Below, one piece after another: positions 1 to 10,491 of a stretch of 64,000 bases of DNA. Origin of the DNA: Erigeron canadensis. Its lineage: Eukaryota; Streptophyta; Magnoliopsida; Asterales; Asteraceae. Under the pieces are notes generated by a model. The model was not told the DNA's origin and searched no databases. It saw only the letters and a list, made by a program, of their open reading frames with translations. The position numbers and the translations under genes were made by a program. The first letter of the stretch is position 1, and every line of letters starts with the position of its first letter. The stretch covers positions 40,031,633 to 40,095,632 of the forward strand of contig NC_057768.1 of NCBI RefSeq assembly GCF_010389155.1. The letters run 5' to 3'.

Positions 1-177
1 GCTTGAAAAAATATATATCTATACTCAAGAAATTTTTTTCAGAAACTTATATTGTTGCAATATAGTTCCGCAACATATATAGTATCTAAAAATGATGGGA
101 TGCCATCATTTTATCCTATCAAAGAATGATTCGGTATGGCAAATTTTCATTCCCAAGGTCGACACAGTATGACATGC

Positions 178-299
178 ATGACTGAAAGCTTGTGGTCGCT
201 GAAAACGAGGTGCCACGTCACCGGCATTAGCGGCGACGTCGCCGCTAATGCCGGTGACGTGTCACCTCGTTTTCAGCGACCACAAGCTTTGTCAGTCAT
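178..299. repeat. Near-perfect 122-bp palindrome
   Basis: The arms 178-237 and 238-299 are reverse complements around the centre GCGAC/GTCGC. I see one mismatch (213 against 262) and one 2-nt bulge (291-292). There is effectively no loop. The arms are GC-rich in an AT-rich setting. It could be a small foldback transposon or a young inverted duplication; no clear target duplication is visible at the ends. Confidence 0.9.
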
Positions 300-342
300 T
301 TCTACAAACACATATATTTTATATTGAGAAAAAATAAATTTA

Positions 343-501
343 AGGTTGTCTAGCATCCAAGTTTAGGTGTGAAACATCTCACATAATAATATTTTAGTAT
401 TTCTTGTTTAATGAATAAATACTTAGGCCTTATAAATTTTGTGGTTTAAAAAATTAGTATGTGAGTGTTCCACAACTAAGCTTAAATATCCGATAGACTT
501 A
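343..501. mobile_element. Foldback MITE, family A copy 1
   Basis: Long imperfect inverted repeats: the left end reads AAGGTTGTCTAGCATCC and the right end is its diverged reverse complement. The inner parts carry a CTCACATAATAATATTTT-type stretch and its inverse. It matches copies at 4265-4418 and 42827-42993, both in the arms and in the central AT-rich part. It has no coding capacity and no certain target duplication. Confidence 0.6.
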
Positions 502-511
502 TGTCCTTGTA

Positions 512-1288
512 TTACCATCCTCTTCTATCATTTATATTTTACTGTAAAAGAGACGGGTTTGTTTGTTGTCGACTAGAATGAACGCAATGCTCCTACAAAG
601 ACACATGTCAAAACAATGATTACTATAATTTATTTGTATTATTAATTAAATAAAAGGAAAAGGAAACTGGAGGAGGTGGGTCAAATGATTCCCTTTAACT
701 AATATTCAATTTGGTTTCACAAAATTTAATATATTTATCTAAAGTTTTGTAATAAAAAGGAGAGCAATGATTTAAAGAAAAACTCCAAAAAATAATACAA
801 TATCCAAAATATTTTAGAGAAGATACCAAATGATCTATGTATCTAAAGAGTCCTTGATCAAAAAATCACATTTGGTTTTAATAGTACACATTATCCCCTT
901 TTATTTTATTTGGCCCTTTGATTTATAATTTATTGATGCGTAAAGCAATGAATATTACTGTACTTTGCTATAAAATTAACAAATAATGTTAATAAATTTA
1001 AGGTTTTCAGTAAACTAAAACTGATTTAGGACTTAATAAACTTGATTAAAAATACTTAACTTATTAAATCAATAAAAAAAATGTTTGTTTTATTTACTTT
1101 TACTTTATAAATATTAAAAAACTGACTTAATCAATACAAACACTATTTATCTATTCAATCACTTGGTTAAAAAAAATAAACCCTAAGTGTATTAAATTTG
1201 TACTTAAATGTTTTAATGGATGATATTGAGTTTTTAATAAAGAAATTAAAAGTTGCAGACTTTAGGTGATAGAAGAAGAAGATGCTAA
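512..1288. other. AT-rich intergenic, nothing recognised
   Basis: About 780 bases of AT-rich sequence without a gene, tRNA or clear repeat end that I can support. Confidence 0.5.
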
Positions 1289-2640
1289 GGCCCTTCCTTA
1301 TAGCTCTTCTAACCTCCGTTCGCAGCACTTCCGACGCATCCAAGCAAGAAGACGCCAGTAGCACCAGGCGCGTCTAGGTCGGCGTCTAGTGCTTTGTTCG
1401 GTTGTTAGACGCTAGGAGATGGTGCTTTGTGGGGCCCGTTTGAGTTTGAATGTTACACAACTAAAAAAAACGTTTTTTTTTAAAAGTAGCTACAGCTAGT
1501 TGCTCCCCCCGCTTCTTTTGAATTTTTTTTTTTTGTTTTCCTATTTAAACAATACCCCTCATTCACATTTTACCACTACTTCTTCACATTTTATTTCCAT
1601 CTTCCAATGTCTTACTCAAAAACTACACTTTCTCTCAACATTTCATCAATCAAAATGCCTAGGAGAATCAACAAAAACCTTCCAAACCAAAACCAAAACC
1701 AAAACCAAAACCAAAACCAAAACACAAACCAAAACCAATACCAAAACACTCTCGATGCTGATTTTGATGCGTTTTTAGGTTTGGGATCTCTTCCAGTGGG
1801 ATCTCCTTCGTCTATGGCGTCGTCTAATATGACGGGGACCTCTACCAGCTTTGGTTTGATGAACCAATCATTTTCGAACTTTTTAGGTTCGCCCTGATTA
1901 ACGAACAGTTTCAGCAATTCATGTTACTGCAAAAATTTCATGAATATCAAGATGCGAGTCAATCCTACCAGAGGCCAGTAGGTGAGACGTCTTCTCAACC
2001 GACACGAACTAGTGTCGCCTCTGCAGAGGAAGAAGAAGTCGAAGAAGTTCCTGCACCACCCAAACGAGTGACAAAAAAAAGGGTTGTTGCAGCGGAGAAG
2101 GCGAAGTAGTCCATGGAGGAGGCGGTTTTGTTGTCTAAGGCGTAGACACATGCTTCACAGGACTCAATTGTTGGTATTAGCCAAGATGAGACAAATAGAC
2201 AATGTTTTGGCGTAAAGTGATCGAATGGTTCAACGAGCCCCCCCCAGCGGGAGAGCGAAACAATAGTCAACTACAAGAGAAATGGAACAAGATCAAGAGT
2301 AATTGTAAGAAGTTTGGAGCAATCTTGAAGAAGATGCAAGAGCAGGGACATCAGAAAGGTGCAAATGAGAGACAAGTGTACAATGCCGCTCATCAGCAGT
2401 ATTTGAAGGTTCATGGACTGCGCCGATTTCAGTATGAGGTGTGCTACGATGAGCTGAAAGATTGTCCCGCCTTTTGGTAAGAACATAGTGTTGCCAAACG
2501 AAACGTAGGTGATTATATTGATTTGGGATAGTCGAGTATGGACCCGGATGTGCGCGATAGACCGGTTGTTTGGAGATGACCCAATTCGGAGACCACTGGG
2601 TCGTAATGTTGTTTACTCTAAAATTGTTGTTTGTGTTTGT
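1289..2640 (+). pseudogene. Broken Myb/SANT-like ORF of a PIF/Harbinger-type element
   Basis: The sequence keeps a plant Myb/SANT-like protein of the type found in PIF/Harbinger transposons (often annotated as glutathione S-transferase T3-like or NAM-associated). The reading frame is split into pieces. An N-terminal Asn/Gln-rich part starts at 1655 with a 6-bp tandem repeat coding QN. A Glu-rich linker lies at 1921-2106. The helical domain at 2202-2480 shows FWRKVIEWFNE, then LQEKWNKIKSNCKKF, and ends in ELKDCPAFW. Two in-frame stops (near 2107 and 2143) and a lost base near 2203 break it. Upstream at 1286-1288 TAA precedes GGCCCTTCCTTATAGCTC, which could be the left terminal repeat next to a 3-bp target site; no matching right end was found. 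No transposase is present, so this is a decayed fragment. Confidence 0.6.
1678..1744 (+). repeat. AACCAA hexamer tandem repeat
   Basis: Short tandem array of AACCAAA-like hexamers inside the decayed Myb-like ORF, read as alternating Asn and Gln. Such arrays change length easily and may have contributed to the frame loss. Confidence 0.8.
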
Positions 2641-2890
2641 AGTAAGTTTAGATTTAACAAACTGTAAATTTTTTATTTAACTAAAGTTGGAAAAAAAAAG
2701 GTAAACTGGAATCAATATTTATATGGAGTTATTTTTCATATGTTTCATTCTTTAGTTTTCATATTGATTAATTTGTGATATTGGTCATAGGGATTTAATG
2801 GATTTAATATACTTGAATTTCAATTTTTTAGTTTTGATTAATATATTTTGAGATTACCCGTCCATTGGACGGGCTTGAGCACTATAATGT
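2640..2890 (+). mobile_element. Palindrome-ended repeat, family B copy 1
   Basis: The segment ends in a hairpin CCCGTCCATTGGACGGG at about 2859-2875 followed by CTTGAGCACTATAAT. The same layout, with similar upstream sequence (TTTATTTAACTAAAGT and onwards), recurs at 27217-27750. The terminal hairpin suggests a Helitron-like 3' end, but no CTRR terminus is clear. Confidence 0.4.
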
Positions 2891-3339
2891 ATATAAAGTT
2901 AGGGATGATACTCGCGCTTCGCTACAAATATGTGTTTTCGAATGTGATAGAAAATCGAAAAAGTTTTAGACCGCATGGAAATCAGATGTTGAAAAGCAAA
3001 AATGAAGACATGGTAAAAAATTGGAAGCATATTTGTAATAGATTAAAATTAAAGCTAGGGGTAGAGATAAATAACATCAAAAAAATTTAGATGATGAAAT
3101 AATAAATAGTTAAAATTTAAGATTTATTAAATTTAATGGTAAACACTAGACAGTCCTCCAAAAGATAAGAATATATGGGATGGATAGTGAAAACTTGAAG
3201 AAAAATAAAAATATAAGCTAACATGTATGAAATATGACATAATTTTGTTGGATAGTTTCATTTCTTACTTAAAAAATGTAAGTAGTAAGAAATTGCTTAA
3301 CCAAATGAGTAAAATAATTTATAAATGCTTAAATCTAAA
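2891..3339. other. AT-rich intergenic, nothing recognised
   Basis: About 450 bases of AT-rich sequence. Short open frames occur here but have no recognisable similarity or codon structure. Confidence 0.4.
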
Positions 3340-3622
3340 CGAGCATGGTACCCGCGCAAATGCGACGGTGATGGTAGTAACAGTGATGTGGTGGCATCGA
3401 CGGATGGTGACGGCGGCGTCGACCGTTAGTGGCAGCAAATGAGTCAAGTTATGTAGGTATATGATATAAAGATATTTGATTTAAAAGAGTGGTAGATATA
3501 TATTAGAAGATAATTGAATGATTGTGTAAGTTAATTAATTTAGGGTAAAATGGTAATTTTGCATGTCCCAAAATTGTTAACTTTTCAACACTTTAGGAGA
3601 GAGAGTGTTATTTCTTTTATAT
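3340..3622 (-). mobile_element. Helitron-like element H1, CTCG-ended subfamily
   Basis: On the minus strand it ends with a hairpin region (GCATTTGCGCGGGTACC) followed by ATGCTCG and then T. It is GGTGGCGG-rich near that end and AT-rich towards the other. Its 5' end seems interrupted by the neighbouring copy H2, which starts three bases later. Non-coding. Confidence 0.55.
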
Positions 3623-3624
3623 AA

Positions 3625-3984
3625 CGAGCATGATACCCGCGCAATGCGGCAGCGGTGGTGTAGAAGACGGTCTAGTGGTGGCGGTGATGGTACTGTTGGT
3701 AGTGGTGGCGGTGATGGTACTGTTGGTAGTGGTGGCGGTGTCAAGTGGTGTAGGTTGATGTAATTGTGATAGTGAAAAGTTTTAGAAGATAAGGGTTTAA
3801 AATGTTAAGTATTAAAATAAGGGTTTATGGTGTAAATTAATTCATTAAGGGCAAAGTTGGTAATTTATAAAAAACTTTCCATAATGGGTTTTTATTAAGG
3901 GGCAATTTAGTAATTTCGTATGTGACATATGAGTAACTATTTCTATTTTGAGAGGGGTGCATAATTTTTATATAGGAGTATAGA
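3625..3984 (-). mobile_element. Helitron-like element H2, CTCG-ended subfamily
   Basis: On the minus strand it starts TCTATACTCCTATATA and ends GCCGCATTGCGCGGGTATCA followed by TGCTCG. It is flanked by A at 3624 and T at 3985, as expected for Helitron insertion between A and T. It is homologous over its length to H3 at 9737-10058 in the opposite orientation. It carries a 27-bp tandem repeat. No Rep/helicase gene, so it is non-autonomous. Confidence 0.7.
3677..3740. repeat. 27-bp tandem repeat, about 2.4 units
   Basis: Two full units (3677-3703 and 3704-3730) and a partial third of a GGTGGCGGTGATGGTACTG-containing unit, inside Helitron-like element H2. Confidence 0.9.
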
Positions 3985-4264
3985 TATATACTCTCATTTT
4001 TTACTATTAAAGTAATTTTCTTTTTTTCTCCTTTTCATCCATATGAAGTTACAATAAATTTTCTCTTTTTCTTAAACACGCCCTCTTCATAGCTTATATA
4101 TGTGCCCCTACAAACATAAGATGCCTTAAAGACTTTTCATGGAAAAACAGACACCACCTTATTTTTCACGCAAGTTAAACCTGCAGATTGATTGTTTAGA
4201 ATAAATCTGAATATATAATCGGTTTTACAAATCTAATTGATAATATTAAAGGGGAAGGAAATAT

Positions 4265-4418
4265 GAGGCTGTTAGGCACTTAAGTTAGATGAAAACTAAA
4301 AAACACTTCACATACCTTATTTTAAAACATAGAAATCATGGGGCTAAACATTTATTCAAAATATTAAAATATTAGTATGTGAGGGTTTTTTACCAAAGTT
4401 GGGTGCATAACAGCTTCA
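4265..4418. mobile_element. Foldback MITE, family A copy 3
   Basis: Ends GAGGCTGTTAGGCAC and, inverted, GAAGCTGTTATGCAC; inner part carries ATTAGTATGTGAGGG. It matches the copies at 343-501 and 42827-42993. Non-coding. Confidence 0.55.
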
Positions 4419-4429
4419 TACTCACTTTT

Positions 4430-5090
4430 CTCTAATATTAATTATATGTGACGAAACATGTTGATCAGAGCTTGTAACCCAATCCTCTAATACACAGTTT
4501 TCTTTTTTTGTCGTAATATTAAAATTTAAGAAAATGATTAATATATCTAACTAAATAGCCTAAAAATTCTTTTAATTATAAGATACAAGTGGCAATCAAA
4601 AAATAAGATTTAGAAAAAAACTATTGAAATCCACATATCACAATTTTATGGTTTTAGGAGGATTTCTACCATCATATATCTTTTCCCTTAAATTTAATAT
4701 GAAGTATTTAAAATCAAAAAACTTGGTTGGTTAGTTTGTAAAATATATAAATGAACTAACAACAAATATATACAATTACAAGTTTACAACACATTACCTA
4801 AAATACGACGATAAAAACACTAACATGCTATGCAAAAGAAACAAGGCTTGTTAGGACTGCTGGTCCGAGACCGGTCCTGCTATTTTGAAAGGTGAGACCC
4901 ATCTAACTCCAAACCAAGACCAAGGTGACATTGCTAAACAAGTGGCTGGTCGTGATCCAGGTTGAGGCTAGGCTTGTGCATTTGGCAAGTGATCAGTTAG
5001 ACATCAAGAACAAAGAAGCAAGAGACTAACGTAATGATGAACAGCGCATAGCCCCCATTGAAACTAGCAGAAAGTAAAAATGAAACTTCA
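4430..5090. other. Intergenic, downstream of the cullin gene
   Basis: About 660 bases, AT-rich on the left. The part at 4845-5060 is more GC-balanced and can be read on the minus strand as a short hydrophobic peptide ending in a stop, but I could not link it to a family. Confidence 0.35.
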
Positions 5091-5190
5091 CTACCAACAA
5101 TTGGTACAACTTTAAGCATTATATTTTGATATAATTTTCTATCTGAAGTTCTGAACCACCCCTCTCCAAGAAACCGCGTTCAATAAGTTA
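5091..5190 (-). pseudogene. Partial tandem copy of the cullin 3' end
   Basis: This 100-base stretch repeats the last codons and 3' flank of the adjacent cullin gene (about 5202-5295), shifted by about 110 bases. Read on the minus strand it gives LIERGFLERGGS, matching LIERDFLERDGS at the cullin C-terminus, and then goes out of register. It is too short to be functional and probably arose by local duplication. Confidence 0.7.
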
Positions 5191-5225
5191 AAAAAGACAC
5201 TTAACTACCAACAACAGGTCTAACT

Positions 5226-8195
5226 TTAAGCAATATATTGATACAACTTTCTATCTGAACCATCCCTTTCCAAGAAATCACGTTCAATAAGTGACTCAAT
5301 CCGTTTCTTGATCTCAGCAGGGTTCGCCAAAAACCGAGCCTGCAACTGCTTTATAACCTCTGCAATAATATTATTATGGTCCAGCACCCTTCTGGCTTTC
5401 ATTATTCGCACAATTGCAGCCTCAATTTGGGGCTTCCGGTCCTCCTCCACCCTCTGTCGTGTCTCGTGTTTCTCAGGTTCAGATTCCTTTTGTGCAATCA
5501 CGGTTCCAATTTTCACCTTATAAAACTTGCTTGTGAACTTTTCATTAACAGAAAACACATCGTCTTCTCCAATGTCTTTAGTCATGGGTTCTTTCTTAAG
5601 GACATTCTTACCCTTAACACAAGCCAACGATTGCAGGCACCTTTTTAAGTCTAATGAAGGGATCTCTGTAGCCTGCTCAAGTTCTTTAAAGGTGAGATGA
5701 TCAGTATCATTGAACAGCATCAAAACACACATCTGGTAAGTGGAAACGGTCAGCTCATGTTTTTGACCCTTCCCAAAATTTGCTTTCACATCAGCTGTTC
5801 CCATGTTTGTTTGCCAAGATAGCCTTCGACCTGAGTGGGCCCCTAGGTAATATGACTTGAATCTGTCACATAAAGACGTGAGCTCAGCCGGTAAATTGCA
5901 TGACGTACTAGGTTGAGTTGGCCATGAACCAGTGGTCAGGACTTGGACAGCCAATGTAGGACCGGCTTCTAAATCGGCACCATGCTTCATATAGAACCCC
6001 GCAATTGTGTCCTTGGAGGTTTTCATGTCAGTAAACATACCCTCGAGTTTAGACGTGAATTGGTAGCCACACTCGGTTTTTAGCTTCAGAACGAGGCTCC
6101 TCTCTGCATCATCAGAACTATCTTTTCCCGATAAAAGCCTTTTTGCCAAATGCTGTTTGTAGTACTTCTCAAACACATCTTTCTCATGCAAATACCGAAA
6201 CAATGTCATAACCTTATCAAGAACATCCTCCACATCCTCCTCACTGACTCCCTTTAGACCTTTTCTCAGTTTATCATCCACAAACAATGAGATGAATTCG
6301 GGAGATCGGGGGTTCAGATTAATGAAGAATTCAAATGATGAATTCAAAGCATTTTGGAATGTTTTATCGTTGCTGAATGCTAAAGCGATGATTTTATCAT
6401 ACTTGTCCTTTTTATCTAAGAGACATTGTACAAACTCCACTGGATCTTTCAACTTTTCTGGATCACTAACGAGATGCTTTCCAGTTTCCCGTAGATAAGA
6501 GGTCATAACTTCCCGTATAGTTGACAGACCGTTAGGAACACGATGAAACAAACTATAAATTCTATTTAAATCTTCATACTTGTCATCAACAAGCATGTTG
6601 ACCAATCCTGAATCCATGTGGACCAATCGGGTTATGTGATTTGTGATCATCTCTTTCTCTACAACATTAGTTATCTTGACCTCACTTCTAGCATCCAAGT
6701 AATGTGACACTCTATCTATTTCTTCATTTAAACGCCTTTCTGCTTTCTGTAGATAATCCCCACATACACAACACTCAATAAACTCCTGCGACTCAACCCT
6801 ATAGAACTCTCCAGATACTTCTAGAAAAGGTCTTTCGAAATTCTGTTGGTAAACAGACGGTCCTAAATCCATAAGCATTTTTATTATGTTTCTCATCAGC
6901 CCTCGGTTTATAACTTCACCCGTTCTTTCTTTATGTATGAGTTGAAGAAGAGTGTTTTGAAGACGGACCTGAATCCCGCTAAGATGTATGACCTTATCCC
7001 TCCAAAGATTCAGGCCAAGCTCGTGAACGGGTATCTTATGGCTACTGGGCACGTATGTTCTGTCCATGTACATTAATATGTCACGGATCATCTGCAGTGC
7101 TTTATTATGATCATCCCATCTATTGTTAAGTTCTTCCAAAAACATTCCACCGTTGGCATTCTCTATACAATTTGACATAGTCATCAGGTGCGAAGTCATG
7201 GTGGATACAAGTCCTACGTATAGCTTTTCCCCAAATTTGTGCAACACCATATTGTAGGCATTTCTATATCAATACATAAATATAATATCAGAAATCCAAT
7301 ATCTAAGCAAACACAGTGCCAAATTAGAAGTTAGCATATAACTAATTCCCCAAAGAGCCTTAACCCGGTTCAAAATTCGAGGTAACCATACAATCAAGAG
7401 GTTGTGGGTTCTAGTTCTACCGGGGTAAATATGTGGTGATGTCTATGAATATTCTCCTTTTAAAGATAAAATCTTCTGAATCTTGGGTCTAGGTAAGCTA
7501 TGACAGGAAATGGCAACCAAATAGCTAGGGGACTGTTATGCCGACAACAACTTTTGGTTATACACAAAAAATACAAGTAGCAGAAACACAAAACTATTGT
7601 ATATCGCCACAATGCGAATTTTCAATTATGTTGCATGATCTCACTAAAACACAATAACACCGGTGACTCAACAATAAACAAGCATAGAAAATGAACGCAA
7701 ACGATTTACAGGGCAGGGTACCGCCATCTCCAACTGCCGCCGCAAAAACTATCCACAGTTGACGCATCACACAGGCACTGTTCTATACCCCTTTCGGATA
7801 ACGAAACTACTTTTGCCCAATTAGGGAACTAAATTATGATTCCACACCCCATTTGAGCCATTAAAATCAATTATTTATTACTTATATATAACATTTATCA
7901 GTGTCAGTATATGCAAAACTAACTTGATTGTGCATACATAAAGCATCTATATATATATAACAACAATAGCAACTATAACAGGAAAAGTAAGGGAGAATAT
8001 ATAGAAGACATACCTATAAAGCTCCTCAAAGCTAAGGCCACTGGCATTATGATTATAGATTTCATTAATGGCATGTTGTAAAATCTTCCAAGTTTTATCA
8101 GCATACTTTGGATCCACCACTACTTTGTGCTTAAATGCCTCTATTTGAAAGTTCCTTTTTTTCTGATTATTACCACTACTATTACTAATATTCAT
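5226..8195 (-). CDS. CUL3: Cullin-3 (CUL3A/B-like), scaffold of BTB-type E3 ubiquitin ligases
   Basis: CUL3 holds BTB-domain substrate adaptors at its N-terminus and RBX1 with an E2 at its C-terminus, forming CRL3 ubiquitin ligases in nucleus and cytoplasm. Exon 1 is 8014-8195 (MNISNSSGNNQKKRNFQIEA and onwards), exon 2 is 5226-7263, with a 750-bp GT-AG intron; the junction rebuilds FEELYRNAYNMVLHKFGEK, a diagnostic CUL3 stretch. The product is 739 aa, close to Arabidopsis CUL3A. The cullin repeats fill about residues 20-370, the cullin homology domain about 390-600, and the C-terminal winged helix has IEAAIVRIMKARR, where K683 is the expected NEDD8 site. The start codon was chosen because NQKKRNFQIEAF follows closely as in the family. 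All landmarks are intact, so it looks functional. The last exon end is partly duplicated just downstream. Confidence 0.96.
7365..7500 (+). repeat. Possible SINE-like fragment in the cullin intron
   Basis: A GTGGGTTCTAGTTCTACC stretch near 7407 resembles a degenerate tRNA B box, and the surrounding sequence is unlike the AT-rich intron. Weak call, without a clear A box or tail. Confidence 0.25.
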
Positions 8196-8919
8196 TTTCT
8201 ATATCTATATTTTTGCAAATATAACTTAAGGGATAACAATTAACAATATATAGATACAGGGTGTTACTTTGGTATATATTAATAATAAGGATGACTGGAT
8301 GATTGGAAAGAAGTGGAGATTTGTTGTTTAGGGTTGATGAACAAGGGAAGAATAATGGGTAACAGCCATTCGAGGGCAAACACTCGTAAACCCTTTCCAC
8401 CAACAAAGGAAAAGAAACAATGAAGGAAAGCTGCTAAACTTAAATCAATGGATTTCTTTTTTTTAATTGTGTTTTGGATTTGGATTTTTACTTACTACCA
8501 ACTATTTAGTGGTTTTGTTGGACCAGACTCGGTATGATGTGATTGATGTTACAATTTTTTTTATCACTAAATTACCATCTGGTAAAAAATTACTTATGTT
8601 TATGTACAAAAAAGAATTGCCAATGTCAACCTATATCTAGAAACTACTACCTATACCATGGCATGGTCGAAGAAGCGAGATATAACATATGTGATGGCAA
8701 TCTAATCTAATATCAGTGTTAGTTATTTTAATTAGTGTGTAACGTAAAATCAAAACATATGTATATTCTTCTTTTTAACTAAACGTTTGGAATTTTTATT
8801 AAAATTAAAGTCAAACTACAATATTAATCCCAGCCAACTAGCCAAACATAACTCTCTGGTTTGTAAAAACTTTAATATAGAATGACTGTACGAGCACAAA
8901 AAACATATCCAGATTTGTC
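8196..8919. other. Intergenic between cullin and tRNA genes
   Basis: Holds the cullin 5' UTR and promoter (minus strand, first few hundred bases) and AT-rich spacer. No repeat end recognised. Confidence 0.4.
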
Positions 8920-8956
8920 GTTATATATATAAACTTAAAGAGAAATACATCAACAA
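8920..8956 (+). promoter_or_regulatory. Upstream signals of the tRNA gene
   Basis: A TATATATATAAA stretch (about 8922-8934) lies 25-35 bases upstream and CATCAACAA (8949-8956) sits at the likely start. TATA-like and CAA motifs at these places are typical of plant tRNA genes transcribed by RNA polymerase III. Confidence 0.6.
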
Positions 8957-9028
8957 ATCAGAGTGGCGCAGCGGAAGCGTGGTGGGCCCATAACCCACAG
9001 GTCCCAGGATCGAAACCTGGCTCTGATA
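8957..9028 (+). tRNA. Initiator tRNA-Met (CAT)
   Basis: A 72-nt cloverleaf. The acceptor arm ATCAGAG pairs with CTCTGAT (9021-9027), with A as discriminator at 9028. The anticodon stem GTGGG/CCCAC encloses the loop CCCATAA with anticodon CAT at 8989-8991. The run of GC pairs in the anticodon stem and the A-T first pair of the acceptor stem are hallmarks of the plant initiator. The T arm carries GGATCGAAACC. No intron. A T-run follows within 25 bases. Its 3' end is complementary to the primer binding site of the small LTR element at 55327-56640. Confidence 0.97.
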
Positions 9029-9047
9029 TTCAGATGAAGGCTTCCCA

Positions 9048-9067
9048 TTTATTTTTCTCCGTTTTTG
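9048..9067 (+). terminator. Pol III T-run after the tRNA gene
   Basis: T5 at 9052-9056 and a second T5 soon after, at a normal distance downstream of the tRNA. Confidence 0.6.
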
Positions 9068-9736
9068 TTTTTACTTTTTTGGCATTTTTAAGTGTATGAT
9101 TATTTTGCCCAAATGTTAACATAAGGATCCACTTGAGCCTCCTACTAAAGCTACAGTTGGGCTTGATTTAATTTCATACGGGCCAGTGTCAAGTTGACAG
9201 TGAACCAATCAAATGAAGCTAAATACTCGTTCAAAACAAGCTTCTGGGTATTTGGTTTTGTAGGCCATGTTTGTAACTCAAAGTTTGCATTTTTCTTAGT
9301 ATGAAATATGTGTGTTTAGGACTTTTGGATATCTCCAATGTTAAAAGACGTCCTTAGAAATCTATGAGCTGACACATCATATCCTAACAAATTCTTATAC
9401 ATTTTTAAAAATTCTTCAAATCCTATAATTTTATTTTCAACCATACAAACATCCTTACATATTCTTTTACCACCAACTAAAAACAAAAATATATTAGGTA
9501 AGGACAAGTAAGGGCATTTTTTAAAAAATCTTTAGTTTGAACAAACTTCAACGGCAAAAGATATTCAAAGTCACCTAAAAGCACTTAAAAACACCAAAAA
9601 ACACCTCATTAAACATAACCTTACTTTAGCTAGAGATACCCAACTTTAGACACCATTACATTCATATGTAGGCATATTGTCCCCCCCTCTTCAAGTGTGA
9701 ATGTGTGAACCTCAATCAGATGCAATTGAATATATA
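9068..9736. other. Intergenic, nothing recognised
   Basis: AT-rich sequence between the tRNA gene and Helitron-like element H3; no supported feature. Confidence 0.4.
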
Positions 9737-10058
9737 TCTCTATACTCTTTTTATAAAAATCATTACACTCGTCATTTTTAGAAATAGTTACATACGAAAT
9801 TATTAAATTATCCTAATAAACACCCACTATGAAAATAATTTTTATAAAATACCAAATTTAACCTTAATTAATTAATTTACAGCCTGAACCTTTATTTTAA
9901 TAATTAACACTTTAAGCCTTATCTTTTAAAAATTCTCACTGTTACAATTACACCAACCTACACCACTTAACACCGACACCACCACCAATAGTACAATTAC
10001 TGACACCACTAGACCGCCTCCCCTCCACCGCCGCCGCATTACACGGGTATCATGCTCG
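9737..10058 (+). mobile_element. Helitron-like element H3, CTCG-ended subfamily
   Basis: Starts TCTCTATACTC after A (9736) and ends GCCGCATTACACGGGTATCA then TGCTCG before T (10059). It is the full-length opposite-strand relative of H2 (3625-3984): same AT-rich 5' half and CACC-rich 3' half. Non-coding, 322 bp. CTCG replaces the usual CTRR end in this subfamily. Confidence 0.7.
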
Positions 10059-10319
10059 TACTATCCATATATGTACTATCCGTTTAAAAAAACAAAAAAA
10101 AAACGACATACTGAAAAGTTTGAAGATTAAGTATCAATCATGCATGTCTTATTTAGCCCAATATTGAGAATGGAAAATGATTAATCCTTCTAAATATTAA
10201 TCTAAAATCTTCTAAAACCATTTGAATGTGACAAGTGAATTTTACTTAATCTTTTTTTTAATCGTATCTCTTGATTTTTCACATGTCACCATCCTATGAT
10301 TTAGAAGAATTTTTAGTCT

Positions 10320-10491
10320 TATGTAATGGCGGCAGAGGTGGTGGCAGTGACGGGTGGTGGAGGCGAGCAACGATAGCGGTGGTGGTGACGATGGCGGCGG
10401 TGCGATCGCGATAAGTATTGTAGGTTATTGATGTAATTTGGTTTTAATGAAATGTTAAAACTTATAATATTAATATAGTATATAGATATAT
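10320..10491 (-). mobile_element. Helitron-like fragment H4
   Basis: A GGTGGTGGCAG-rich stretch passes into AT-rich sequence ending TATAGATATA, the reverse of the 5' end of the H2/H3 type. The hairpin end is not recognisable, so this is a truncated relative. Confidence 0.35.

Noticed and set aside
4845..5060. Minus-strand hydrophobic C-terminal exon of an unknown gene
   Set aside because: Only about 20 residues before a stop, with no upstream exon found.
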